Origin: Tolypothrix bouteillei VB521301
Lineage (GTDB): Bacteria; Cyanobacteriota; Cyanobacteriia; Cyanobacteriales; Nostocaceae
Length of the DNA: 64,000 nucleotides
Assembly (NCBI RefSeq): GCF_000760695.4
Contig: NZ_JHEG04000001.1
Span: 7,625,617 to 7,689,616 of the forward strand
Reading direction: 5' to 3'
The notes under the pieces are model-generated. The model was not told the DNA's origin. It did not search any database and saw only the letters and a program-made list of their open reading frames with translations. The position numbers and the translations under genes are program-made. Shown in pieces: positions 54,339 through 64,000 of this stretch (its first letter is position 1; the number at the start of each line of letters is the position of its first letter).

Positions 54339-55967
54339 CTATTCCCTCCCTTGTACTTGTGGTTGACGCGCCACCATTTGTTCGTAAACAAAACGAGACA
54401 TTTTTGGAAAAATTTGCCAGTCTTTAGCATACATGGCGTCGTCAGCACCGATCGCTAAAACATAAACAGTTTTCCCATCCGGTGTTGCAACCAATGCTGC
54501 TTCTTGGCGGGTACCAGTCGTCCAACCTGCTTTAGAATAAAAATTAACGCCTGTATCTGCTAAAGCTTGACCCAAAAAACCAACAATTGGGTTAAAACCT
54601 TGCTGTTGGTTTTTCCAAACCTCTGGATTCAAATCTCTTTTTAACCAACCACACATTTTCTGGCTAAATTCTGGTGAAATAGCTTGCTGAAGATAACACG
54701 TTTCATAAATAAGTCTTGCCGAATGAAACGTTGTGATTTCATTGCGAAAAGGATCTTTCGGATCTTCAGGATTTTTTCTTATACGGACTTCACTTCCCTT
54801 TGGTCCTAATAATTTAAGAGAAGCAATAGGATACGTCTTGTGAGTTAGATTAATACCCTCGTAGCCTGCTTGCTCAAAAAAGTGAGTGACTTGTTCGCGT
54901 TTCTTGCGCCATGTTTCAAATTCTTCATCATCTTGGCTGCGTTCAAATTCCGTATCGCTTATTTTATCAACAATAAAACTAGCCGCTTCGTTATCAGACT
55001 CCTGAATCATTCTAGCTATATACGGATAAAAACCTGCTTCATCTGACCAAACACCGCGAGCTATTTGCGCGTAGAGAAACACCATCCAAAACATCTTTGC
55101 TACACTAGCAGGATATTTTAATGTTTCTTGCTGGTAACCAGCGATCTCACCAGTTTTGGCATCTATTAAAGTAATTGATAAAGATTGTGTCGGAAAACCT
55201 CGATCTGCTGCCAAATTAACAATATTGTTAACAATTGTTTGTAACTCCTGACTCTGTTTAAATTCAGGAGGGGTTCGGAGATTATAAGCAACTTCTATAT
55301 TTTCATGCCCTGGTTGACGGGAGGGAATAGGTCGTGACTCTGTTGCAGACCAGTTAGGAGATGGCGGCGGGACAAAAGATGGAGAAGTGGGCTGTGCGGT
55401 GGGCTGTGGGGTTGCTTGTTGTGCGGGTTGCTCTTGCACGGGTTTATGTATTAAAGCATATAACCCTCCCACTAAGGTATACAACCCAAAACCCATGATG
55501 GCCAATCCAGTTGCAATGACTGTCAAAGCCACCAATCTTAGAATCAAAAGATTTTTGCGAGAACCTTTGTATCGGCGTCTTCTTCGTCTGTAGCCGGGTT
55601 GTGTCCCTTGTGGATATGGTTGCTGTGGATACGGAGCTTCAAGAACTGCAGCTCGTCGGCTCCTTTGTCCCCCTTGTCTGGAGGCGAAATTGTTGCCCTG
55701 TGAATACGGAACTTCAAGCACCGCAGATCTGCTGCTTAACTCCCCTTGCCTGTAGCTTGGAGTTCTAGGGTCTGGCTGTGATACTCTTCTTCTCAAAGGC
55801 GCAGACGGATACCCTTGTCTGTTTTGAGAGTGTGCTGTCTGTGTGTTTGATTGAAAGTTGCTCTGACGTCTGGGGTCAGTTGTTCTACGCTTACGCCTGA
55901 CTTCTACAGGTGGAGTGGCAACCTGTTGGTTGCGTCTATCCCATTTCGTTTTTGTTTGCTGACTCAC
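54339..55967 (-). CDS. membrane-anchored beta-lactamase/PBP-like serine hydrolase
   Basis: 542 residues. Residues 1-140: basic, Gln/Arg/Pro-rich and probably disordered (RRKRRTTDPRRQ...). One membrane helix near 148-170 (LRLVALTVIATGLAIMGFGL). A Pro/Thr-rich linker to about 225. Then a class-A beta-lactamase-like domain with SxxK Ser288-Val-Ala-Lys291, SDN at Ser324-Asp325-Asn326 and SKAGWTTGT in place of KTG near 478. It likely acts on peptidoglycan or beta-lactams in the periplasm. The third motif change (Ala for Thr) makes true beta-lactamase activity uncertain. Confidence 0.9.
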   Translation of the reverse strand: MSQQTKTKWDRRNQQVATPPVEVRRKRRTTDPRRQSNFQSNTQTAHSQNRQGYPSAPLRRRVSQPDPRTPSYRQGELSSRSAVLEVPYSQGNNFASRQGGQRSRRAAVLEAPYPQQPYPQGTQPGYRRRRRRYKGSRKNLLILRLVALTVIATGLAIMGFGLYTLVGGLYALIHKPVQEQPAQQATPQPTAQPTSPSFVPPPSPNWSATESRPIPSRQPGHENIEVAYNLRTPPEFKQSQELQTIVNNIVNLAADRGFPTQSLSITLIDAKTGEIAGYQQETLKYPASVAKMFWMVFLYAQIARGVWSDEAGFYPYIARMIQESDNEAASFIVDKISDTEFERSQDDEEFETWRKKREQVTHFFEQAGYEGINLTHKTYPIASLKLLGPKGSEVRIRKNPEDPKDPFRNEITTFHSARLIYETCYLQQAISPEFSQKMCGWLKRDLNPEVWKNQQQGFNPIVGFLGQALADTGVNFYSKAGWTTGTRQEAALVATPDGKTVYVLAIGADDAMYAKDWQIFPKMSRFVYEQMVARQPQVQGRE

Positions 55968-56179
55968 TAGCTACACCTTGAATTGTGTGATTTATAAAGG
56001 GTCAGGGGTTAGTAGGAGCGCAAGGCATTGCGCCCGTACAGGGGTTAGAGGAAAACAGCGATGACAGATAGTGTGATGGATATTACCAGAATTTAGCGAA
56101 GATAACACACTTTCTTGTAAAAATTAGTCATATGTTAAAATAACTCGGCAAACTTTTGATGCTGTCAGGTTGCAACTTT

Positions 56180-57067
56180 ATGCCATTGAGCGCTAAGCAC
56201 TCATCTTCTGCAAATCAACTGCGACAATTACTAGAACGTCCTGAAATTTTGGTAATTCCTGGCGTTTATGATTGTTTGGGAGCAAAGCTTGCCGAACAAG
56301 CAGGTTTTGAAGTTTTGGCGACGAGCGGCTTTGGTATTGCAGCTTCTACACTTGGTTTGCCTGACTATGGTTTTCTTACTGCTACCGAAGCCCTGTATAC
56401 TGTGGGACGAATTGCTCAGTCAGTCAATATTCCTCTGATTGCTGACATGGATACTGGTTATGGCAACGCTTTAAATGTTATTAGGACAGTTAAAGATGCC
56501 GTACAACAGGGAATTGCTGGAGTCATTTTGGAAGATCAAGAGTGGCCTAAAAAATGCGGTCACTTTGAGGGGAAGCGTGTTGTTCCTATGGCAGAACATG
56601 CTCTTAAAATTCAAGCAGCAGTTCAAGCACGTGATGAGAGTGGGTTGGTTATTATTGCTCGTACTGATGCTCGCGCCCCTCTAGGTTTGCACGAAGCCAT
56701 CGATCGCGGTCGTGCTTATATTGATGCTGGGGCAGATGCACTGTTTGTAGAAGCCCCTCAGTCTGTGGAAGAACTGCAAAGCATAGCCTCGGCTTTCCCC
56801 TCCGTACCATTGGTAGCAAATATCGTAGAAGGTGGCAAAACTCCTCAACTTTCTGCTTCTGAGTTACATCAAATGGGCTTTAAGATTGTATTTTTTCCAC
56901 TTTCTGCTTTACTGTCTGTCACGAAAGTCATGAGTGCTTGTTTCCATCAATTAAAAGAACAAGGCACTACGACTGATTTTCAAGATATGGTCAGCTTTAA
57001 GGATTTTCAAGAAATGATTGGTATTCCTAAATACCATCAACTGGAACAGCAGTTTTTGGGGAAGTAG
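56180..57067 (+). CDS. isocitrate lyase/PEP mutase family enzyme
   Basis: 295 residues from ATG 56180 (MPLSAKHSSSANQLRQLLER); 56159 is an alternative ATG. Motifs: IPGVYDCLGAKLAEQAGFEV, then LIADMDTGYGNALNV with Mg-binding Asp, VILEDQEWPKKCGH with catalytic Cys, and IIARTDARAPLG. This set is shared by 2-methylisocitrate lyase, oxaloacetate hydrolase and phosphonopyruvate-type enzymes, so the substrate cannot be fixed. A C-C bond lyase on oxo-acids is the best guess. Confidence 0.9.
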   Translation: MPLSAKHSSSANQLRQLLERPEILVIPGVYDCLGAKLAEQAGFEVLATSGFGIAASTLGLPDYGFLTATEALYTVGRIAQSVNIPLIADMDTGYGNALNVIRTVKDAVQQGIAGVILEDQEWPKKCGHFEGKRVVPMAEHALKIQAAVQARDESGLVIIARTDARAPLGLHEAIDRGRAYIDAGADALFVEAPQSVEELQSIASAFPSVPLVANIVEGGKTPQLSASELHQMGFKIVFFPLSALLSVTKVMSACFHQLKEQGTTTDFQDMVSFKDFQEMIGIPKYHQLEQQFLGK

Positions 57068-57200
57068 GAACAAAGACTTATCTCCAATCCAAAATCTAAA
57101 ATCCTCAATAAGATTTATGCCATAGAGTTGCTGTAAAGCGATCGCGATCGCGCTAGTTTGAGTAAATAATGCGTTATTTTAATTTAAAAAACGTAAATTA

Positions 57201-58370
57201 ATGAATCAAACTTTAACCGTATCAGATCGCCAGCAAATTAATTCTGAAACAAAAAGCGTTCTTACCAAACAGCAAATACCTGGCAAGCAACTCGTCATTT
57301 TGGTTTTGGAAATGCTTTTGGCGCTACCCCTTGGTCTACTCTTGGCAAAATTCCATATTGGTGGTGTTGCTTGGATTTTTGGCGGTATTATCTCCGGAGC
57401 TATAGTACTTCAGACATATCGGATCTTTTATCAAGATACCCCCAAACCCAACCGTACAGCCAGAAAAACGGGTATGGCACTTGTAGGGCTAAACGTTGGC
57501 TTTTCCATCTCTCACGGTCATTTAACTAATGCTGTCTCTAGTTTTCCCGTGTTTGCTTTTCTTACCTTTTTCTTGCTTTTAAGTGGTATTGTTATTGGTT
57601 ACATTTACTCTCGTTTAAGTAAGACAAATTTGTTAACAGCGTTATTAGCTACAGTACCAGGTGGTGTTGGTATGATGTCAGCGATCGCAGCAGATTATAA
57701 CCGCAATGTTCCTTTGGTGGCGATGGTTCAAGCGATTCGCGTGACTACCGTAGTTTTTTTGATTCCCTTAATTGCCAGGATGTTATCCGGAAATCAAATT
57801 TATTCACAAACACTTCCGGTTTCAGGGACTTTAATCAACCTTGAGCTAACACAATTAGGATTATTATTAATATCCCTCTTATTTGGTACTTTAGGAGTTT
57901 ATATTGCTGTCTTAGGCAAAATTCCTGCAGGTGAATTTTTTGGTGCAATAGTTGCTGGTATAGTTTTTAATCCAACATTAAATTTATTGCCTTTTGGAGG
58001 TAATAGCGATTACGCCTTACCACCACTGGTTAATATAATAGGACAAATGCTGTTAGGAATTACCATTGGTGAGTACTGGGGTGACAAACCAACTTTAGGC
58101 AAAAAGACTATAGCTTATGCCTTTGTGTCTGTAGCAATGACTTTACTTACTGGTGTTGCAGCCACCATCTTTGCCATGCAGTTAACTTCTTGGGATTGGT
58201 TGACCTGCCTTTTGGTAACTGCACCTGGTGGTTCTGCCGAAATGATTTTAGTTGCCTTAACCCTACACCATAACGTAGAAATTGTCACAGCAGGTCATCT
58301 AGTACGATTGATTGCAATTAACAGTTCTCTTCCCCTCTGGCTTTATCTCTTTTCACGGCTTGACGATTAA
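57201..58370 (+). CDS. AbrB-family membrane permease
   Basis: 389 residues with about ten membrane helices. Two inverted halves carry the family motif: TVPGGVGMMSAIAADYNRNVPLVAMVQAIRV near residues 152-182 and VTAPGGSAEMILVALTLHHNVEIVTAGHLVRL near 335-368. The PGG-(x)-(A/S)-E/M repeat is the mark of the AbrB/ammonia-monooxygenase-like family of transporters. Substrate unknown. Not to be confused with the AbrB DNA-binding regulators. It is convergent with the hybrid kinase. Confidence 0.9.
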   Translation: MNQTLTVSDRQQINSETKSVLTKQQIPGKQLVILVLEMLLALPLGLLLAKFHIGGVAWIFGGIISGAIVLQTYRIFYQDTPKPNRTARKTGMALVGLNVGFSISHGHLTNAVSSFPVFAFLTFFLLLSGIVIGYIYSRLSKTNLLTALLATVPGGVGMMSAIAADYNRNVPLVAMVQAIRVTTVVFLIPLIARMLSGNQIYSQTLPVSGTLINLELTQLGLLLISLLFGTLGVYIAVLGKIPAGEFFGAIVAGIVFNPTLNLLPFGGNSDYALPPLVNIIGQMLLGITIGEYWGDKPTLGKKTIAYAFVSVAMTLLTGVAATIFAMQLTSWDWLTCLLVTAPGGSAEMILVALTLHHNVEIVTAGHLVRLIAINSSLPLWLYLFSRLDD

Positions 58371-58386
58371 ATTTGGTTAGTGGTTC

Positions 58387-58422
58387 GTTGTTATGAGTTA
58401 GTAGCTAATAACAAATAACAAC
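58387..58422. terminator. hairpin between convergent permease and hybrid kinase genes
   Basis: GTTGTTAT and ATAACAAC pair, with GAGTTAGTAGCTAATAACAA in the loop. It belongs to the same GTTAGT-type intergenic repeats as 10939. Likely a bidirectional 3' end. Confidence 0.45.
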
Positions 58423-58428
58423 TAACTC

Positions 58429-61400
58429 TTATCTAGTCAAAATCATAACTTGCTCAAAATCAAAATTTTCGACCAAAACTTTTAATCCGTCTATTAAATC
58501 TGTTTGTTCCTTCGGAATTTTTGCCATTAACTGAAAAATAAGTTCATCATTGCCTTGGCAAGCAGCATTGTGAAGTTGTGCTATCCACTCTGCAGGCATA
58601 GTTGCTATTTGATTTGCTAATTGAGTAGAACTAGAAATAGATGTACTGTAAGATGACCTCAGATCTGCATTCTGACTGTCTTCTTGATAAAGATATTGCA
58701 CGCCCAAATATTTACTAATTTTTACTAAGAGTTCTTGCTCTTGAAAGGGTTTACTTAAAAGGTCATCGCAGCCAGCGCTCAGTATCTTGTGTTTGTCTTC
58801 TTCAAAAGCGCTAGCTGTGAGAGCTATGATAATGGTTTGGGGTTGGGAGCCCCCCGAGAACAATTGCTTTTCCTTTTGCTTAATCAATCTAGTTGCATCA
58901 TAGCCGTCCATCATTGGCATCCGCATATCCATAAAAATTAAGTGAGGGTGCCAATTAGCCCAAATAACAAGGGCTTCTTGTCCGTTGGTCGCTTCTTGTA
59001 CCTGGAAACCAATCTTGGAAAGAAGTTTGACGAGTAGCAAACGGTTAGTTTGCCTGTCCTCCACAACCAAAACTTTATAAGTGGGTTCTCCTGGAGCTAA
59101 ACTGATAACTTGTTTGGGTATAGACTCGTTGGAAACAGTCGCTTGTTCTGCGGTTGCTTCTCGTGCTGAAATAGTAAAGCTAAATTGAGTTCCAACACCT
59201 AATGTGCTGTTAACCCAGATTTCTCCCCCCATAATTTCTACAAATTTATAACTGATGGATAAACCCAAGCCTGTTCCTTGTCCGGATTTTAATCCGGTTG
59301 TGGTTTGTCCAAAAGCTTGAAATAATCGCTCGAACTCGTTTGAATTAATACCAAACCCGGTGTCTATCACTTCAAATAAGAGGTAGAGGGAAGAAGAAGA
59401 GAGCACGAGAGAGGGAGAAGAGGGGAAGGGGAGAAACATTTTGTTTTTGTATCCTTTTGTTCCTTTATCTCCTTCTAGAGCTACAGAAATTCGTAATTTG
59501 ACGCTTCCTTGTGAAGTAAATTTGATGGCATTATCAAGCAAGTTAATGAGTACTTGACGGAGTTTGCTCTCATCCGATCTAATGTATTGAGGAACTTCTG
59601 TAGTACGCTCAAAAATCAACTGTAAATTTTTAGATTGTGCCTTGAGTTTTAACATTCCCTCTAAACTATTCAGCAAGCGGTATAAGTCAAAGTCATTTTC
59701 ATTTAACGTGACACGTCCTGCTTCAATCTTGGACATTTGCAAAATATCGTTAATCAAGTCCAACAAATGTTCGCCACTGCGGTTGATGATTTTGAGATAT
59801 TGCTGATATTCGGCAGATAAAGAGTTGTCATGGTTCATGAGTTGCGTAAACCCCAAAATAGCGTTAAGCGGTGTTCTTAACTCATGGCTCATATTTGCTA
59901 AAAATTCGCTTTTAGCACGGTTGGCTGCATCAGCAGTTTCTTTGGCTGTTTTAAGTTCGGCGGATTGCTGTTGGGTTTGCTCGAAAAGTTCTGCTTGTTG
60001 AATTGCCACTCCCAACTGTGCTCCAATCTGAACAAGCATTTTAATTTCGGCTTCTTTCCAATGACGGGGGGCAGAGTTTTGGTATGTTGCTAACAATCCC
60101 CAGAGTTGATTGCTGCAATAAATGGGAACTATAATGTAGGCGCGTGCTTGAAATTGTTCTAATAATTCTATATAACAACTATCAAATCCTGCTGTATAAA
60201 TATCGGGTACACATCGGTAACTTGTTCTAGAACGATATATTCCACCTTGGTTATCGTACAGATACGTGTCTTGTATGACTTCATTTGTATCACCCATTTC
60301 TTTCACAGTACACCTGTCGCGTTCGATCGCATTCTGTGTAAGTTCTGGCTGATTTTTTTGATCTGATATCAGTTTTCGCCATCCTTGGGCTACTGATTCT
60401 GCGACAACTTCTCCACTCCAGTCTGGGTTGAAACGATAAACCATAACGCGATCGCAATTCAATGCTTGTCGCAATTCTTTTGTTGTCGCACCAAAAATGT
60501 GCTTGACTTCTAGCGTTTGACGCATCCGTTGAATGACAAAAGCAAGAGCCTTTTCTCGTTCGACGCTTGAAGCTAGTAATTCTTCTGCTTGCTTTCGTTC
60601 TAGTTCTGCTCCTGCACGGGCTGCAAAAATTTTTAAAATTGACTCTTGACCTACATCTAATACCAAAGGTCGATCGTGCATCACAGTCAATAAACCGATG
60701 GTTTCACCATCTGAGTCAACTAACAGAGTACTTAAATAACTTTGAATTTTAGTATCTGTTAAATTGATAATTTTAGAAAACAAAACTGTCATTTTTTCAG
60801 GGCTTTTGCACGACTTTTTTCCTATAAACTCTTCGTAATCAACATCAAAAATATCTGAAATATCACATTCAAAGTTTTCCTGTAAGTCAACACCATTCCA
60901 CAATGCAACAATACGCAGATGAGTTTTTGATTGATTAAGAAATTCACTTATAAAAACGTAATTTGCTTGTAAAATCTGTGATAAATAATGCACGCAGGGA
61001 CGGAAAAATTCATTACCCATTGTTGACGCTGTTCCTTCAACAATCATCTGTAATGCCGCTTCAGCTTGCTTCCTTGGAGTGATATCGCTTAAAGTACAAA
61101 CAACACGCTCTACACTCCCATCCTTGTCTATTTCGGGGTCTGCATTAACAAGCAACCAACGTTCGTTTTGGCTTTGAGAATGCTTGATACCTACAACTAC
61201 ATTCTGAATCGGTGTCTTTAAGGCGATCGCTTGTTGCACGGGTAATTCAATTATTGGAAAACTTGTACCATCTTCACGTAACAATGACTGCTCGCCAAAC
61301 ACCAGGGGTTGTTTATTTTCTTTCTCAAGATCGAGCAGATGGATGGCTGCTTGATTGCTAATTAGGATTTCGGCATTTGCATTGACTAATAAAACACCTA

Positions 61401-62211
61401 CTTGCATTTTGTGGATAAGTGCCCGAACGCGCTGTTCGCTCTCTTCCAAAGCTTGTTGCTGCAACAATTTAGCCGTTACATATTGCTCGGTGAGGGAAGT
61501 TAACAGAACTACGAGCAAAAGGAACAGCGTTGCAATTCCAATCATGACAGCCAGCCAGGGCTGAGTAACAATCGATGATGGTTGGACTGGCATATTAATG
61601 AGAGGTTTAAAATGAGTTGCCCTCATTCCCGTATAGTGCATACCACTAATGGCAACTCCCATGATTAAGGAACTACCAAGTTTTTGCCAAATCACTCCTT
61701 TCAATTGAAGGTTTTGCAGCCTAAATGCCAGCCACAGAGAAGCAAAAGAAGCAATTATTGCGATCGCAACTGATAAACTTACCAACCACCAGTCATACTC
61801 TATGCTTGCTTGAAGCCGCATGGCTGCCATACCCGTGTAATGCATACTCGCAATTGCAATTCCCATGCAAATGCCACCGCCTAGGACAAGTGGTAGAAAG
61901 ACCGATTGACTTAGCAACCACAAAGCGAGACCGGAAGCTACAATTGAACACAGCAGTGAGAGCAAGGTGATCTTGAGATCGTAGTTCACAGGTTGCGGCA
62001 ACTGAAAAGCTAGCATGGCAATGAAGTGCATTGACCAAATGCCAGTTCCCATGGCAATAGATCCTGCTAGCAGCCATTTCCATCGTCGCCATCTTGAGGC
62101 ACGTGTAACTCGCCCAGATAAATCTAGGGCTGTATATGAGGCGATAACGGCAATTATGAAAGAGAGTATGACTAGTGGTAAGTTATAAGTACCTATCATT
62201 TCACGATACAT
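58429..62211 (-). CDS. MHYT-PAS-GAF-GAF hybrid histidine kinase
   Basis: 1260 residues. Residues 1-240: MHYT membrane sensor with SMHFIAM, SMHYTGM and GMHYTGM motifs in seven helices. PAS near 255-385, GAF near 400-540 and a second phytochrome-like GAF near 560-720, with Cys679 in [14 protein letters not shown]. HisKA near 770 with H776 in [11 protein letters not shown], then HATPase_c. A receiver has phosphate acceptor D1095 ([11 protein letters not shown]). The last 110 residues resemble an Hpt-like helical end without a clear His. MHYT domains may sense O2, CO or NO through metal. Ligand and target unknown. Confidence 0.95.
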   Translation of the reverse strand: MYREMIGTYNLPLVILSFIIAVIASYTALDLSGRVTRASRWRRWKWLLAGSIAMGTGIWSMHFIAMLAFQLPQPVNYDLKITLLSLLCSIVASGLALWLLSQSVFLPLVLGGGICMGIAIASMHYTGMAAMRLQASIEYDWWLVSLSVAIAIIASFASLWLAFRLQNLQLKGVIWQKLGSSLIMGVAISGMHYTGMRATHFKPLINMPVQPSSIVTQPWLAVMIGIATLFLLLVVLLTSLTEQYVTAKLLQQQALEESEQRVRALIHKMQVGVLLVNANAEILISNQAAIHLLDLEKENKQPLVFGEQSLLREDGTSFPIIELPVQQAIALKTPIQNVVVGIKHSQSQNERWLLVNADPEIDKDGSVERVVCTLSDITPRKQAEAALQMIVEGTASTMGNEFFRPCVHYLSQILQANYVFISEFLNQSKTHLRIVALWNGVDLQENFECDISDIFDVDYEEFIGKKSCKSPEKMTVLFSKIINLTDTKIQSYLSTLLVDSDGETIGLLTVMHDRPLVLDVGQESILKIFAARAGAELERKQAEELLASSVEREKALAFVIQRMRQTLEVKHIFGATTKELRQALNCDRVMVYRFNPDWSGEVVAESVAQGWRKLISDQKNQPELTQNAIERDRCTVKEMGDTNEVIQDTYLYDNQGGIYRSRTSYRCVPDIYTAGFDSCYIELLEQFQARAYIIVPIYCSNQLWGLLATYQNSAPRHWKEAEIKMLVQIGAQLGVAIQQAELFEQTQQQSAELKTAKETADAANRAKSEFLANMSHELRTPLNAILGFTQLMNHDNSLSAEYQQYLKIINRSGEHLLDLINDILQMSKIEAGRVTLNENDFDLYRLLNSLEGMLKLKAQSKNLQLIFERTTEVPQYIRSDESKLRQVLINLLDNAIKFTSQGSVKLRISVALEGDKGTKGYKNKMFLPFPSSPSLVLSSSSLYLLFEVIDTGFGINSNEFERLFQAFGQTTTGLKSGQGTGLGLSISYKFVEIMGGEIWVNSTLGVGTQFSFTISAREATAEQATVSNESIPKQVISLAPGEPTYKVLVVEDRQTNRLLLVKLLSKIGFQVQEATNGQEALVIWANWHPHLIFMDMRMPMMDGYDATRLIKQKEKQLFSGGSQPQTIIIALTASAFEEDKHKILSAGCDDLLSKPFQEQELLVKISKYLGVQYLYQEDSQNADLRSSYSTSISSSTQLANQIATMPAEWIAQLHNAACQGNDELIFQLMAKIPKEQTDLIDGLKVLVENFDFEQVMILTR

Positions 62212-62676
62212 ATTTTTAGGTAATAAAATTAAATAATGGCTTTTTTAAGAATATTAGATAAGTCTTTCCTCAGTCAATTTCCAAGTTTCCACGCATGAAT
62301 ATTTCATCAAAATAGAATGTTGATATTTATCTGGGAAAATGCTGAAAAATACATCTTTTTCAGCAAACACACTTACAAGTTTCAGAAACATCAATCTTAG
62401 CCTTTTATTTTCTCGGTCATTCAATAGAATGAGTATTTTTTTCTTTTTTGAAGTTTTTTTAGAAAAAAATCAATTATTTGTAAAATATGCAAATAAGAAT
62501 GGCACTATCTATAAGTTTCGTAACTTATATAATATTTTTGAAATATATTTAAGGTAGGAAATACCCCAGCAAAAGTAGCATATGGTGGGCGTTTTCCACC
62601 CAACTTAAAATTTTTCATAAGTCATTTATTATTTTTATAATTAAACTGGCATCCTTGGCGTGAAAAGTGGTAAAAG
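62212..62676. other. 465-bp AT-rich spacer
   Basis: Divergence-free gap upstream of the kinase and downstream of glgX. It must contain the kinase promoter. A 72-codon plus-strand frame (62339-62557) is low in complexity, rich in Phe, and lacks a ribosome site, so no gene is called. Confidence 0.45.
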
Positions 62677-64000
62677 TTAGTGATGAGCCATAAGGACTAC
62701 GGTAGAGCGCCCTTGTGCCTGATAAGTTTCTTTCTCAACAGGAAGCGCGGTTTGGAGATCGCAAAAATCCTCCGGGCTTGGTAACGCGGTATCTACAATG
62801 CGATACCATTTGTACCCATTTTCCAAAAGTGGTAGTTCAAACGCGAGTGATTCCCAATAGGCATTGAGAATGACGTACAAATGCTCGTGAAACTTTGGGT
62901 GACGAAGGGTAAATGCCAAACTGTGGGACTCATAACTCCAATCAGGCTGACCTAATTGCGTTCCATGCCAAATAATGTGTGGTTGATGGCTGCCGTAACT
63001 GACTGCTAAAATCCGATCTTGATGAAAAATTTTGAGTGATTGCGTTAATGAGATGAGTTTTTGAGTAAATCGCAGTACCTCACAGTGTTTGTCGATCGCA
63101 CTCCAGTCAAACCAACTTAATTCATTATCTTGACAGTAAGCATTATTATTACCTTGTTGCGATCGCCTTACTTCATCACCCATTAGTAGCATGGGCGTTC
63201 CCTGAGACACAAACAGAATAGTTAAAAAATTCTTGATTTGACACAACCGCAGTTGATGAACTGCTAGATCGCGTGTTTCCCCTTCAATATTGCAATTCCA
63301 ACTATAGTTGGCGTTAGTGCCATCGCAGTTGTCTTCTCCGTTCGCTTGATTGTGTTTGTCGTTATACGACACGAGATCGTTCAGCGTAAATCCATCATGA
63401 CAAGTAATAAAATTTATACTTCGGTGCGGTTCGCGATTTGGTTGAGAGTAGATATCGGGGCTTGCCATAATGCGATTGGCAAGTGCCTTCACCATTCCCA
63501 CATCACTTTTGACAAAGCGGCGCACGTCATCTCGATAAGGTCCATTCCATTCAGCAAAACGCTCGCCTACAAAAGCTCCCACTAGATATAGCCCTTCGGC
63601 ATCCCATGCTTCTGCGATGAGCTTAGTTCCTGCTAAAACTGGGTCAGCATCAATCATCAATAACGCTGGCGGACGAGTCAAGAGTTGTCCTGCTGCTCCC
63701 CTAGCAAGAACCGCTGCCAAATCGAAGCGAAACCCATCAACGTGCATTTCGGAAACCCAATAGCGCAGGCAATCTAAAACTAAATTGTTTCCTGCTACAC
63801 TATTTGCCTTAAAAGTATTGCCACAACCACTATAGTTGCGATAAGTAGCTCTATTGTCTCCAAGTATGTAATAGTCCCAATTACTGAGCCCGCGAAAAGA
63901 TAAAGTAGGTCCTCGCTCGTCGCCTTCTGCTGTATGATTAAACACAACATCTAAAATCACTTCAATCCCCGCCCGATGCAAAGCTTTTACCATATCGCGG
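62677..64000 (-). CDS. glgX: glycogen debranching enzyme (isoamylase type), partial
   Basis: The frame is open to the right edge, so the N-terminus is missing; 441 codons are seen. GH13 catalytic motifs: DVVFNHTAEGD, DGFRFDLAAVLARG with the nucleophile Asp, LIAEAWDAEGLY with the acid Glu, and INFITCHDGFTLNDLVSYNDKHNQANGE. The end ...TVVLMAHH matches GlgX/TreX C-termini. It removes alpha-1,6 branches from glycogen. An apparent Met at 63993 is internal. Confidence 0.96.
   Translation of the reverse strand, partial: RDMVKALHRAGIEVILDVVFNHTAEGDERGPTLSFRGLSNWDYYILGDNRATYRNYSGCGNTFKANSVAGNNLVLDCLRYWVSEMHVDGFRFDLAAVLARGAAGQLLTRPPALLMIDADPVLAGTKLIAEAWDAEGLYLVGAFVGERFAEWNGPYRDDVRRFVKSDVGMVKALANRIMASPDIYSQPNREPHRSINFITCHDGFTLNDLVSYNDKHNQANGEDNCDGTNANYSWNCNIEGETRDLAVHQLRLCQIKNFLTILFVSQGTPMLLMGDEVRRSQQGNNNAYCQDNELSWFDWSAIDKHCEVLRFTQKLISLTQSLKIFHQDRILAVSYGSHQPHIIWHGTQLGQPDWSYESHSLAFTLRHPKFHEHLYVILNAYWESLAFELPLLENGYKWYRIVDTALPSPEDFCDLQTALPVEKETYQAQGRSTVVLMAHH

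Noticed and set aside
62339-62557. 72-codon plus-strand frame
   Set aside because: Phe/Asn-rich low complexity in AT-rich spacer, no ribosome site.

Overview
The window looks like chromosome of a filamentous, probably heterocyst-group (Nostocales-like) cyanobacterium. The HIP1 octamer GCGATCGC recurs throughout. There are photosystem genes (psbE-psbF-psbL-psbJ, psaI, ycf48, rubA), an ndhC-ndhK-ndhJ operon, gas-vesicle genes, a CRISPR array with a 37-bp GTTGCAAC...GATTGAAAC repeat, and many small dispersed repeats. The genus cannot be fixed from sequence reading alone.

Layout. 1-3.5 kb (minus strand): gas-vesicle locus gvpA, gvpC, gvpN, two small unrecognised genes and a VWA protein that runs off the left edge. 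3.8-6.7 kb: two pentapeptide-repeat genes; the larger also holds a SMI1/KNR4-like domain and is split by a roughly 190-bp repeat. 6.7-11.1 kb: ndhJKC, then rubA-ycf48-psbEFLJ and psaI. 11.4-15.3 kb: a large unrecognised protein, a Uma2 nuclease and a hicBA toxin-antitoxin pair. 15.7-19.3 kb: metH. 19.3-29.9 kb is accessory: two copies of a MITE-like element, a Rof-like gene, a two-gene AAA ATPase/DUF4276 (TOPRIM) system whose second gene is interrupted by a complete group II intron, a calcineurin-type phosphoesterase, and a 23-repeat CRISPR array with no cas genes nearby. 30-41 kb: acyltransferase, hydrolase, oxidoreductase, tmk, mscS, holB, and an operon of a Crp-type regulator with an ethylene-binding-domain diguanylate cyclase. 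41.5-64 kb: a 23-codon membrane ORF, an MFS gene broken by a 28-bp insertion, moeB-rhodanese plus a JAMM protease, a Tat-targeted carbonic anhydrase, a LivF-type ATPase, a PEP-CTERM protein, ferredoxins, hisZ, a DnaJ-TPR protein, an inositol monophosphatase family protein, tRNA-Ser(GGA), a serine hydrolase, an ICL/PEP-mutase enzyme, an AbrB-family permease, a giant MHYT hybrid kinase and the end of a glycogen debranching enzyme.

Main points for follow-up. (1) The AAA-DUF4276 pair resembles two-component ATPase/TOPRIM defence systems. The group II intron sits 26 nt into the DUF4276 gene, and the inferred exon junction restores a normal family N-terminus, so expression should depend on splicing. 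(2) An ethylene-receptor-type sensor is coupled to c-di-GMP synthesis. (3) GvpN, a MoxR-type AAA+ ATPase, shares a locus with a VWA protein, like other MoxR/VWA chaperone pairs. (4) Several genes are broken by very small repeats, two of which can be reconstructed to the base.
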